Positions 1 to 8,553 of a stretch of 32,502 nucleotides of DNA are shown here, one piece after another. Both the position numbers and the translations under genes were made by a program. The stretch is taken from contig JAHFNY010000007.1 in NCBI GenBank assembly GCA_023267075.1, positions 1-32,502 of the forward strand, written 5' to 3'. Origin of the DNA: Candidatus Vogelbacteria bacterium. GTDB taxonomy: Bacteria; Patescibacteriota; Minisyncoccia; Phycocordibacterales; XYD1-FULL-46-19. Within the stretch, counting starts at the first letter, position 1. Each line of letters starts with the position of its first letter. The notes beneath the pieces were generated by a model. The model was not told the origin of the DNA, ran no database searches, and was given only the letters and a program-made list of their open reading frames with translations.

Positions 1-2
1 CC

Positions 3-347
3 CAGACTATTGATCGGATTATTGATACTTTCCCGGCCAGTCAGCAAGAGCAGATCCGAGTTCAGCTCGCGGCCAGCTTATTGGGGATTTTCTCCCAGCG
101 CTTGGTCCCGCGGGTTTCCGGTGGCCTTGTCCCTACTTATGAATTGTTAATTAATAATACGGCCGTGTCTAACTTAATCCGGGAGGGTCGGACCGCCGAG
201 ATTGATGTGATTATTGAAACGGGGGCAGAAGCGGGAATGATTGACCTTAATCATTCTTTAGTTGATTTAGTTCAACGGGGTGAGATTACCGCCGAGAATG
301 CTTATCGTTATTCCCTTAATCCTAAAGTTCTCGATCGTCTAATGTAA
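3..347 (+). CDS. pilT: Type IV pilus twitching ATPase PilT, C-terminal part (5' end outside window)
   Basis: Frame open from the window start: QTIDRIIDTFPASQQEQIRVQLAASLLGIFSQRLVPR...AEIDVIIETGAEAGMIDLNHSLVDLVQRGEIT, typical of the PilT/GspE C-terminus. The track start (TTG at 81) is internal. Confidence 0.9.
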   Translation, partial: QTIDRIIDTFPASQQEQIRVQLAASLLGIFSQRLVPRVSGGLVPTYELLINNTAVSNLIREGRTAEIDVIIETGAEAGMIDLNHSLVDLVQRGEITAENAYRYSLNPKVLDRLM

Positions 348-354
348 ATTTTTT

Positions 355-1566
355 ATGATTTTTAATTATCAAGCCACTAGTCGCGAGGGAGTCCGCCAAG
401 ATGGGGCGATTGAAGCGCCAACTGAAGATTTAGCCATTGCTTCGCTCCAACGGCGGGGTTTGATTATTCTTAATATTAAAGAGAGTGGTGGGACTAAATG
501 GTGGAATTTAAATCGTAAAATTAAACTTTTCTCTCGGGTCAAGACAAGTGATGTAGTCATTCTCTCACGACAAATTGCCACTTTGTTCGAGGCTAAAGTC
601 TCGGTTCTCTCCACTTTCCGCCTACTCGCTTCAGAAAGTAGCAATCCGATTCTGCAAGAGGCTTTGACGGGAATCACTGATGATGTGAAGGGTGGTATCG
701 CGATTTCCGCGGCGATGGCTAAACATCCGGACGTCTTTTCCACTTTTTACGTGAGTATGGTTAAAGCAGGGGAAGAATCGGGCAAGTTATCAGAGACGTT
801 TACCTTTCTTGCTGATCACCTAGAGCGGTCTTATGAATTGGTCTCTCGAGCCAAAAACGCTCTTATTTACCCCGCCTTCGTGGTGGCGTCATTTATTGTG
901 GTAATGGTCTTAATGCTTATCTTCGTCATTCCGCGGCTCTCGGCGATTCTCTTAGAGAGTGGTCAGGACGTGCCTATTTATACCAAGATTGTCATTGGCG
1001 CCAGTAATTTTCTCGCCGCTTATTGGCCATTCCTTCTTCTTTTTATTTTAGTGATCGCTTTTTTCCTCTGGCGCTATATTCCCACCCAAGCCGGTAAAGC
1101 CTCGTGGTCGCGTTTCCAACTGGAAGTGCCTTACGTTTCTAATTTATATAAGAAGTTATATCTCTCGCGGATTGCCGATAACTTAAATACGATGTTGACC
1201 TCGGGAGTAGCGATGGTCCGAGCACTAGAAGTAACGGCCGAGGTGGTGGGGAATCAAGTTTATCGCAATATCCTTCTTACTTCCGCCGAAGCGATTAAAT
1301 CGGGGAGTAGTGTGTCTGATGCCTTCGCTCGCTACCCCGAGATCCCGGGGATTATGATCCAAATGATTAAAGTCGGTGAAGAGTCGGGGAAATTGGGCTT
1401 TGTCTTAAGTACGGTGGCTCGCTTCTATCAACGGGAGGTTAATAATGAGGTGGATACTCTAGTCGGTTTGATTGAGCCGGTAATGATTGTGGTCCTAGGT
1501 TTGGGCGTGGGGCTTCTCTTAACCTCGGTCTTAGTGCCAATTTACAATGTTGCATCCAGTTTATAG
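355..1566 (+). CDS. pilC: Type IV pilus inner-membrane platform protein PilC/GspF
   Basis: 403 aa with two GspF-like repeats (LSRQIATLFEAKVSVLSTFRLL; LSRIADNLNTMLTSGVAMVRALE; MIKVGEESGKLG) and C-terminal TM. Confidence 0.93.
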   Translation: MIFNYQATSREGVRQDGAIEAPTEDLAIASLQRRGLIILNIKESGGTKWWNLNRKIKLFSRVKTSDVVILSRQIATLFEAKVSVLSTFRLLASESSNPILQEALTGITDDVKGGIAISAAMAKHPDVFSTFYVSMVKAGEESGKLSETFTFLADHLERSYELVSRAKNALIYPAFVVASFIVVMVLMLIFVIPRLSAILLESGQDVPIYTKIVIGASNFLAAYWPFLLLFILVIAFFLWRYIPTQAGKASWSRFQLEVPYVSNLYKKLYLSRIADNLNTMLTSGVAMVRALEVTAEVVGNQVYRNILLTSAEAIKSGSSVSDAFARYPEIPGIMIQMIKVGEESGKLGFVLSTVARFYQREVNNEVDTLVGLIEPVMIVVLGLGVGLLLTSVLVPIYNVASSL

Positions 1567-1640
1567 GGGTTCTATAATGTAAGGACTTAATAATAGTAAG
1601 GTCGAATAATCGTTATTTTTAAAAGTTTTTAAAGTCATTT

Positions 1641-2042
1641 ATGTATAAAAAAGGTTTTACCCTCATTGAACTCTTGGTGGTGATTGCCATCATCGGTATT
1701 CTCTCAGGGATTGTGTTGTCCTCGCTTAATACGGCGCGGAGCAAGGCTTCAGACGCGGCGGTTAAGGCTAACTTAACTAATCTCCGAGCGCAAGCTGAGC
1801 TTTATTACGATTCCAATGGCAACTCTTATGCTGGTGTTTGTACTGGTGCCGGTGGTATTGCTTCTGGTCATACTGCGGCTAATAGTGCTGGTAATGGCGG
1901 GGGAGTTTGTAATGACAGCGCGGCGGCTTGGGCGGCTGATGCTACTTACAAGAGCGATGCCAGTAAGTTCTGGTGTGTAGATAGCACCGGTGCTTCCAAA
2001 GAAGAATCGGCGACTCTTGGTTCAGCCACGGTTTGTAGTTAA
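1641..2042 (+). CDS. Type IV major pilin-like protein
   Basis: MYKKGFTLIELLVVIAIIGILSGIVLSSLNTARSKA: class III signal peptide (G|FTLIE) and hydrophobic helix; standalone gene followed by a strong terminator. Confidence 0.92.
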   Translation: MYKKGFTLIELLVVIAIIGILSGIVLSSLNTARSKASDAAVKANLTNLRAQAELYYDSNGNSYAGVCTGAGGIASGHTAANSAGNGGGVCNDSAAAWAADATYKSDASKFWCVDSTGASKEESATLGSATVCS

Positions 2043-2058
2043 TTAAGGTGAAGTAACT

Positions 2059-2090
2059 AAAACCCCCCGGCCCTAGGGCCGGGGGGTTTT
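2059..2090 (+). terminator. Rho-independent terminator downstream of the pilin
   Basis: AAAACCCCCCGGCCCTAGGGCCGGGGGGTTTT, a perfect 32-nt palindrome 16 nt after the pilin stop. Confidence 0.92.
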
Positions 2091-2110
2091 GTGTTATAAT
2101 TACTTATACT

Positions 2111-2908
2111 ATGTTGGCGCTTATTGGCTATATTTTTACCTTTGTTTTAGGGACCATCATCGGTAGCTTCTTAAACGTGGTGATATTACGTTATCACACT
2201 GGCGAGACCCTCCACGGCCGCTCGCGCTGTCTCTCGTGCCGAGCGACGCTCCAACCGATTGATCTTATCCCCATCGTGAGCTTTATCAGCACTCGCGGCC
2301 GCTGTCGTTATTGCGGTTCTAAAATCAGTTATCAGTATCCGGTGGTAGAGTTATTAACGGGAATTATTTTTGCTCTTTTGTGGTGGCGTTTTAGTGGCTC
2401 ACCGATTGAGTTTCTCCTTATGGCGGTGGCGGCTAGCCTCTTAGTGGTGATCACAGTTTACGATATTCATCATCAGATCATTCCCGATGAATTAGTGTTT
2501 TACTTTGGCGTGGTGGGTTTGCTCGCGCCGATTTTCCACGCCTTGGTTACCGGGTCGCTCGCTTTGCTCGTTATTGGTTTTCTCCATAGCCTGTTAACGG
2601 GCGGGATTTTCTTCTTGGCTTTTTGGGGTTTATGGCGACTCTCGGGCGGCCGGTGGATTGGTTTAGGCGATGCTAAACTATCCTTTGGTATCGGCACCTT
2701 ACTGGGATTAGCCAAAGGTTTGACGGCGCTTTTAACTGGTTTCTGGCTCGGGGCGATTATCGGTCTTCTTCTCTTGCTTGCCAGTCGTTTTAAGCTGAAG
2801 AAATTAGATCATTACTTTACCTTGAAGAGTGAATTACCCTTCGCGCCGTTTCTGGTCATTGGCTTATTGCTTGTCCTTATCTTTAATTTAAATGTCATTC
2901 CGTTATAA
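2111..2908 (+). CDS. pilD: Prepilin peptidase (A24 family, PilD-like)
   Basis: GSFLNVVILR, CLSCRATLQPIDLIPIVSFISTRGRCRYCGSKIS (CxxC...CxxC), VYDIHHQIIPDELV and GLGDAKL motifs. Confidence 0.95.
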   Translation: MLALIGYIFTFVLGTIIGSFLNVVILRYHTGETLHGRSRCLSCRATLQPIDLIPIVSFISTRGRCRYCGSKISYQYPVVELLTGIIFALLWWRFSGSPIEFLLMAVAASLLVVITVYDIHHQIIPDELVFYFGVVGLLAPIFHALVTGSLALLVIGFLHSLLTGGIFFLAFWGLWRLSGGRWIGLGDAKLSFGIGTLLGLAKGLTALLTGFWLGAIIGLLLLLASRFKLKKLDHYFTLKSELPFAPFLVIGLLLVLIFNLNVIPL

Positions 2909-3527
2909 AAATTTTAAACTTAATCAGCAAAGCGGCTTCTCTTTGTTGGAGATGATCGTGGTAACGGCCATTTTTGTTACGGTTACCGGGATTGTCCTTG
3001 CCAATTTACCCACCTTCCGCAACCGGGCTTCGCTTGATTTAACCGCTCAAGAAATGGCTTTGGCTATACGTGAGGCTCAAGTGTATGGCACAGCCACGCG
3101 AGTGAGTGGTGATACTTATCCGTCATATGGCATTCACTTCCAATTAACTGATGGGCCAGCTAAAGACTTTGTCTTATTTGCTGATGCTAATACTAATAAA
3201 GCCTATGATCTTGGCGCTGATTGTAATAAAACTGGTCAAGAGACAGAATGTTTAGATAAATATTTGTTGGACGGCAATTTTAAAATCACTGATTTGTGCG
3301 TGGATAGTGTGAGCAATTGTGTTAAGACCAATCAGATCATTGATGTGGTTTATACCCGACCTTTCCCTGAGCCAAGTATTTGTGATTTATCTGGTTGTAA
3401 TCACAATACCGCTTACGTCATTATTAGTTCACCCGACGGCAGCGATTATCGAGTGGTGGCTATTTGGAACAATGGTCAAATTACGGCTGAAAATCCGGCT
3501 AATCAGGCTAAAACTAATCAACCATGA
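2892..3527 (+). CDS. Prepilin-like protein (GspH/FimT-type)
   Basis: QQSGFSLLEMIVVTAIFVTVTGIVLANLP; overlaps the pilD 3' end. Confidence 0.85.
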   Translation: MSFRYKNFKLNQQSGFSLLEMIVVTAIFVTVTGIVLANLPTFRNRASLDLTAQEMALAIREAQVYGTATRVSGDTYPSYGIHFQLTDGPAKDFVLFADANTNKAYDLGADCNKTGQETECLDKYLLDGNFKITDLCVDSVSNCVKTNQIIDVVYTRPFPEPSICDLSGCNHNTAYVIISSPDGSDYRVVAIWNNGQITAENPANQAKTNQP

Positions 3528-4060
3528 AGTTTAAACCAGAACAGGGGGGATTTACTCTCATTGAAATTATGGTGGCGGTGTCGCTTTTTATTGTGGTGGC
3601 GTTTATTACCACCAGTGCCTTTACCTCTTTTACCGAGGCCAGTCGGCGCTCTCAAGCCATTCGTAATAATATTGATAACTTAAACTTTGCCATGGAGAGT
3701 ATCGTCCTTAAGATTAGAGAGGGTAATAATTATAGCTGTCTGGAAGATGATGACGTGGCCGCTGGTGTGACTCATGATTGTCCGACCGCACCCAGTCAGA
3801 CAATTGCCTTCTTGGCGGATAATGGCGATGTGGTGAAGTATAAATTTGCTCAAGATGCAAGTGGGGGGACAATTTTAAAATCAGAAAATGGCAGCGCTTT
3901 TGAACCGATCGTCGCTACTCAAGTGAATGTCTCGCGGCTTGATTTCTATGTGAAGAATGGCGAGCGGCCGCTAGCGAGAATTGTGATTCAAGGATCAGTC
4001 ACCACCGCGGCTGGAGCGAGTGAATTCACTTTACAAACCACCATCTCTCAACGGCCATGA
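3524..4060 (+). CDS. Prepilin-like minor pilin
   Basis: EQGGFTLIEIMVAVSLFIVVAFITTSAF; ATGA overlap with the upstream ORF. Confidence 0.85.
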   Translation: MKFKPEQGGFTLIEIMVAVSLFIVVAFITTSAFTSFTEASRRSQAIRNNIDNLNFAMESIVLKIREGNNYSCLEDDDVAAGVTHDCPTAPSQTIAFLADNGDVVKYKFAQDASGGTILKSENGSAFEPIVATQVNVSRLDFYVKNGERPLARIVIQGSVTTAAGASEFTLQTTISQRP

Positions 4061-4638
4061 TAGTTAAAATTAAACAACTTAAGCTGGTTTCTAGGGAAAG
4101 AGGTTTTACATTGATTGAAGCGTTTATTGCCATTTCTATTTTACTGATTGCCGTCATTGGGCCGATGTCGCTTATCTCTCAATCGATTGCCGATGCCAAT
4201 TATGCCGCCAGTCAAATTACCGCTTTTTACTTGGCTCAAGAAGGACTGGAGTTAGTGATCAATCAACGGGAGTTAAACAATAGCGCTGGTCGTGAGGCTT
4301 GGCTTACGGGTTTAGATAATTGTCTTGACGGTAAAAAATGCGAAGTTTCTCTCGATGATAACTTTACTTTAAAAACTTCTCCCTGTGATCCGGTGACTGG
4401 TTGTACTGACCCACTTTACTTAGACACGGCCACTGGGATTTTTAGTTATGATAATTTTAGCGCTCGCCCCACCACTTTCACTCGGACGATTACTATTAGT
4501 CCGCCTCAATCTATCGCGGTTAAAAATAATGGCACTAATGTGGATATTACTATTGATGCTAAAGTAGATTCGACGGTGAGTTGGAGCGATAAGGGCGTGC
4601 CGCGGTCATTTACTCTCTCAACTTTAATTACCGATTAA
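4057..4638 (+). CDS. Prepilin-like minor pilin
   Basis: RERGFTLIEAFIAISILLIAVIGPM; ATGA overlap with the upstream ORF. Confidence 0.85.
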   Translation: MIVKIKQLKLVSRERGFTLIEAFIAISILLIAVIGPMSLISQSIADANYAASQITAFYLAQEGLELVINQRELNNSAGREAWLTGLDNCLDGKKCEVSLDDNFTLKTSPCDPVTGCTDPLYLDTATGIFSYDNFSARPTTFTRTITISPPQSIAVKNNGTNVDITIDAKVDSTVSWSDKGVPRSFTLSTLITD

Positions 4639-4639
4639 T

Positions 4640-5209
4640 ATGAGGTGGAAAAAAGTACAATCTAAAGGCTTCGTCCTCCTCTACGCCGTCCTCGTCTCCG
4701 GGGTGGTTTTAAGCGTGGGCTTGAGCTTGATCAATTTAATTACCAAGCAAATTATTCTCTCTTCCATCGGCCGCAATTCCCAATTTGCCTATTATGCGGC
4801 CGATGCCGGCAAGCAATGCGCTTACTTCTGGTATACCAGCTTGTTCCCAGTCTTTGGCATGCCGAGCGATATTACCGTTAGCCCGCCCGATCAAAGTAAT
4901 TTACCGCCCGAACTCTTCCAGACTAATCCGATTATCAATTGCTCGGGCGAGAATCTTCAGGTGAACCAGACAGTAGAACCCAATGGGCTGATTTCTAACT
5001 TCACTATGCCGATTACCGATGGGGTAAGTAGTCAGGCCAGTTGTGCCACGGTTCGCGTTTCCCGCCAAGTGGAGAATCCGGGGACCGAGAGCGCTCAAGT
5101 GACCACGGTTATCCGTTCCAGCGGTTACAATGCCTCGTGTAATGCTTTAAGCGGGAATGTGAATGATCCGCGGCGGATTGAGCGGGTGGTGTATCGAGTC
5201 GATAAATAA
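4640..5209 (+). CDS. PilX/GspK-like pilus-assembly protein
   Basis: KGFVLLYAVLVSGVVLSVGLSLINLITKQ: prepilin-like N-terminus without Glu5; follows the preceding stop by 1 nt. Confidence 0.7.
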   Translation: MRWKKVQSKGFVLLYAVLVSGVVLSVGLSLINLITKQIILSSIGRNSQFAYYAADAGKQCAYFWYTSLFPVFGMPSDITVSPPDQSNLPPELFQTNPIINCSGENLQVNQTVEPNGLISNFTMPITDGVSSQASCATVRVSRQVENPGTESAQVTTVIRSSGYNASCNALSGNVNDPRRIERVVYRVDK

Positions 5210-5212
5210 GGT

Positions 5213-7183
5213 ATGGACGCTAAAGCCAGGATTGAAAAGTTGAAGACCCTCATCAACTATCATCGTCATCGCTATCATGTTTTAGACCAACCCGAGATTT
5301 CTGATGAAGCTTACGATTCATTGGAAGAAGAACTTCGGCGATTAGAAGAAGCTCATCCGGAGTTTATTACCGCCGATTCACCGACTCGGCGCGTCTCCGG
5401 CGCGCCGCTCCCTGCTTTTACTAAAGTTAAACATGCTATTGCCCAATGGTCCTTTGATGATGCTTTTACGGAAACAGATATCAGAGCCTTTGATAAACGA
5501 GTGAAGAAATTGGCGGGGGGTGAAATAACTTATGTGTGTGAGCTTAAGATTGATGGCTTTAAAATTGTTTTAACCTATGAGCGGGGGGTATTGAAGACGG
5601 CGGCAACGCGCGGTGATGGTCTGGTGGGTGAGGACGTGACTCAAAATGTGAAGACCATCGCTTCTATTCCATTAAAATTGAGCCGGCCAGTAAACATAAT
5701 TGTGGAAGGGGAAATTTGGATGGGCCAAGGAGAATTTAAGCGTATCAATCAAGACCAAGAGCAGAAAAACTTGCCGCTCTACGCTAATCCGCGGAATATT
5801 GCCGCCGGCACCATCCGTCAGCTTGACCCTAAGATTGTGGCGGCAAGAAGATTAAATAGTTTTATTTATGATTTGGCTCAAGCTGATTTCGCTTTGCCGG
5901 CCACTCAAGGAGAAGAATTAAAATTGTTGCAGGAGCTGGGCTTTAAGGTTAATCAGCATTTCACTCAAGTGAGGGATATTGAAGGAGTGATTAAATTTTG
6001 GGAAAAATGGCAGGAGCAAAAAGGGCAAGAAGATTATTGGCTGGATGGCGTGGTGGTGAAGGTGAATGAACGAGTTGTTCAAGAAAAGTTGGGCTATACG
6101 GGAAAAAGTCCGCGCTTTGCCATTGCCTTCAAATTCCCGGCGGAGCAAGTCACAACTATGGTGGAGGCAATCTCGCTCCAGGTGGGACGGCAGGGGACAA
6201 TTACCCCGGTAGCCGAGCTTAAACCGGTGCAAGTAGCCGGCACAACCGTGGCTCGAGCGACGCTCCACAATGAAGATGAGATTAAAAGGTTAGACGTACG
6301 AATCGGCGATACCGTGATTATTCAAAAGTCGGGTGACATCATCCCGGACGTAATCGCCGTACTGAAAGACTTGCGACCAAAGAATTCTAAACCATTTATT
6401 TTTCCCACCAGTTTGCCGGGGGTGGGTGCGATTGCTCGTCTCCCGGGTGAGGCGGCCCATCGGGCGGTAGATAAAAACACCTTCGCTCAAGTGTCGCGGC
6501 GCTTTCACTATTTTGCCAGCAAACACGCTTTTGATATCCCCGGTTTGGGACCAAAGCAAATTGACGCTTTGTTGGAACATAAATTGCTGACTACGTATGC
6601 CGATATCTTTAAACTCACCGAGGAAGAATTATTGGCCTTACCGCGTTTTGCTGAAGTCTCCGCCGAAAAATTGATTAAGTCTATTCACTCCCGGCGCAAA
6701 GTCACTTTAGCTCGATTTATTACCGCTCTCTCTATTCCCCAAGTGGGGGAGGAAACGGCCGAGGACTTGGCGGAGCACTTTGGCGTTCTAGATAAATTAA
6801 TGAAAGCCAATCAAGAAGAATTAAGCGCTATCAGTGGCGTGGGAGAAACGATTGCCGAGAAGATTACTGAATTTTTTGCCAGTAAAGATAATCAGAAAAT
6901 AATCGCGGATTTACTCAAAGAAGTAAAAATAGAAAGAGTGGTTAAAAAAGTTGCCGGCAAATTAGCCGGTCAAACCTTTGTCTTAACCGGCACCATGACC
7001 AGTCTAAGCCGCGATGAGGCCAAAAGAAAGATTAAAGATTTGGGCGGGGAAGTGACGGATTCGGTATCTAAAAATACCACCTATGTGGTGGCGGGTGAAA
7101 ACCCGGGTTCCAAACTAACCAAAGCCCAAACCTTAGGGGTCAAAATCCTCTCTGAAGAGGAATTTCTAAAACTGATAAAATAG
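5213..7183 (+). CDS. ligA: NAD-dependent DNA ligase LigA
   Basis: YHRHRYHVLDQPEISDEAYDSL (domain Ia), CELKIDGFK (KxDG), OB-fold, HhH and BRCT regions. Confidence 0.97.
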   Translation: MDAKARIEKLKTLINYHRHRYHVLDQPEISDEAYDSLEEELRRLEEAHPEFITADSPTRRVSGAPLPAFTKVKHAIAQWSFDDAFTETDIRAFDKRVKKLAGGEITYVCELKIDGFKIVLTYERGVLKTAATRGDGLVGEDVTQNVKTIASIPLKLSRPVNIIVEGEIWMGQGEFKRINQDQEQKNLPLYANPRNIAAGTIRQLDPKIVAARRLNSFIYDLAQADFALPATQGEELKLLQELGFKVNQHFTQVRDIEGVIKFWEKWQEQKGQEDYWLDGVVVKVNERVVQEKLGYTGKSPRFAIAFKFPAEQVTTMVEAISLQVGRQGTITPVAELKPVQVAGTTVARATLHNEDEIKRLDVRIGDTVIIQKSGDIIPDVIAVLKDLRPKNSKPFIFPTSLPGVGAIARLPGEAAHRAVDKNTFAQVSRRFHYFASKHAFDIPGLGPKQIDALLEHKLLTTYADIFKLTEEELLALPRFAEVSAEKLIKSIHSRRKVTLARFITALSIPQVGEETAEDLAEHFGVLDKLMKANQEELSAISGVGETIAEKITEFFASKDNQKIIADLLKEVKIERVVKKVAGKLAGQTFVLTGTMTSLSRDEAKRKIKDLGGEVTDSVSKNTTYVVAGENPGSKLTKAQTLGVKILSEEEFLKLIK

Positions 7184-7264
7184 GCAGTTGTAGTTTATTG
7201 TTTGTTGTGATATACCTACGACGGATATCATTTGGGTATAAACTTTATGGAAAGGAGAGATATA

Positions 7265-7582
7265 ATGATTAGCGTTTTGAATAGACTCAGACCGGCGCTC
7301 GGCGGAAGACTTAAAATCGCATTTATTGATACCCTAGACAAACGTGATCTTGGGATAGTCATCTGCGCTTTATCCGCCAATGGTTTCCGTAAACTGAAGA
7401 TACACACGAATGAGAGTGGTTTCCAAGACGAAGATTTTTCCCCTCTCTGTTTATGCTTGATTGATGTTGGTTTGGATGTAAACGAAAGAGTACCCCTTGG
7501 GTGTCAAAGAATCGGTGATTACCTTACTGAATTATCAACCAAGGAATTGCTTACTGAGAAGGTGGTCGTCTGTAATCTCTAG
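7265..7582 (+). CDS. Hypothetical protein (orphan ORF, about 105 aa)
   Basis: GGAAAGGAGAGATATA-ATG gives a strong SD for the ATG at 7265 (track start 7232 is upstream). A terminator follows. Confidence 0.65.
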   Translation: MISVLNRLRPALGGRLKIAFIDTLDKRDLGIVICALSANGFRKLKIHTNESGFQDEDFSPLCLCLIDVGLDVNERVPLGCQRIGDYLTELSTKELLTEKVVVCNL

Positions 7583-7610
7583 TTTGTAATGTTTCGGATA
7601 ATAGTTTTTG

Positions 7611-7642
7611 GCCGTTGCTTCGCAGTGACGGCTTTTCTTTTT
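7611..7642 (+). terminator. Rho-independent terminator
   Basis: GCCGTTGCTTCGCAGTGACGGCTTTTCTTTTT: imperfect GC hairpin plus T tract. Confidence 0.65.
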
Positions 7643-7743
7643 GATAAAAAAGGTGAGATTGTAAGTGTCTTGTGTTTTTTGGTATATATGATATAATGAA
7701 GGAAGGTAATCAAAAAGACAAAACATAGAAAGGTAGGTGCTCC

Positions 7744-8340
7744 TTGAAAACAAACAAAGACAAGTCATGGATGCTTGCCTTTATCGCAGGCTTTCTCAGT
7801 ATTATGGCATTCGTCCTGTATAACTGGAAGAATCTTTCCGGGTCGACACATCCAAACATAAGTTCGTGGATGGTGTGGGGATTTATCACTGTACTTAATT
7901 TTACGAGCTATAAAAAGCTGACAGGAGATTGGGTAAAAAGTATTCTCCCTACCATCGGTGCTGTAATGTGTATTATTACGTCCTTGCTTTCGCTTAGAAC
8001 AGGATCATTCCGTGGATTGAATCTCATTGACGAATTATGTCTTGTACTTGGAATGTTTGCTGGTCTATGTTGGTGGATGTTTAAATCTAAGGGTTTTGCT
8101 GAGACTCTAGTCCAAATTATCCTGGAAATCGCACTGGCTATAGGGTTCATTCCAACGATTGTTGGTGCGATCAATAATCCATCTGATGAGCCGTGGCTGT
8201 CTTGGTTTCTTTGGACACTAAGTTTTTCTTTGCAGTACTTTGTCGTCAAATTGACTTGGAGAGGGAAATTGATTGATTTCCTCTATCCCGTCAATATGTT
8301 CTTGTTTCATGGCACAATTTTTGTCCTTGCGTTGTTGTAA
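7744..8340 (+). CDS. Hypothetical multi-pass membrane protein
   Basis: 198 aa (TTG start) with about six hydrophobic segments; TTGTGT-N16-TATAAT promoter (7670-7697); terminator downstream. Confidence 0.75.
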   Translation: MKTNKDKSWMLAFIAGFLSIMAFVLYNWKNLSGSTHPNISSWMVWGFITVLNFTSYKKLTGDWVKSILPTIGAVMCIITSLLSLRTGSFRGLNLIDELCLVLGMFAGLCWWMFKSKGFAETLVQIILEIALAIGFIPTIVGAINNPSDEPWLSWFLWTLSFSLQYFVVKLTWRGKLIDFLYPVNMFLFHGTIFVLALL

Positions 8341-8357
8341 CGCTTACTAATCACATT

Positions 8358-8393
8358 CACTCCTTCTGCTCTGGCGGAGGGAGTGTTTTTTTT
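8358..8393 (+). terminator. Rho-independent terminator
   Basis: CACTCC...GGAGTG hairpin followed by TTTTTTTT. Confidence 0.75.
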
Positions 8394-8475
8394 GATAAAA
8401 ATGGTGAAAATGATATAAAATATTTTTACATTATTTACCCTATATCTACATCATATCTATACCACTTATACCAAT

Positions 8476-8515
8476 ATTATTCCAAAACAATGCCATGGCG
8501 TAAAAATGGAGCAAT
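8476..8515. repeat. Imperfect 40-nt repeat R1 (contains dyad CCA-N7-GCCATGGC-N7-TGG, 8482-8509)
   Basis: ATTATTCCAAAACAATGCCATGGCGTAAAAATGGAGCAAT; 33/40 identical to 9131-9170 by manual alignment. Confidence 0.85.
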
Positions 8516-8553
8516 ATTTTATAAAATACTATAATTAAATGATGATTAAATAA

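Noticed and set aside
3524-4060. Alternative genetic code with UGA recoded (as in Absconditabacteria/Gracilibacteria)
   Set aside because: UGA clearly ends genes here (ATGA overlaps at 3524-3527 and 4057-4060) and an RF2 gene is present.
8396-8422. Third degenerate copy of the R1/R2 repeat (TAAAAATGGTGAAAATGATATAAAATA)
   Set aside because: Only the AAAAATGG core and AT-rich tail match, the dyad centre is missing, and it is better explained by the 7638/8389 direct repeat.
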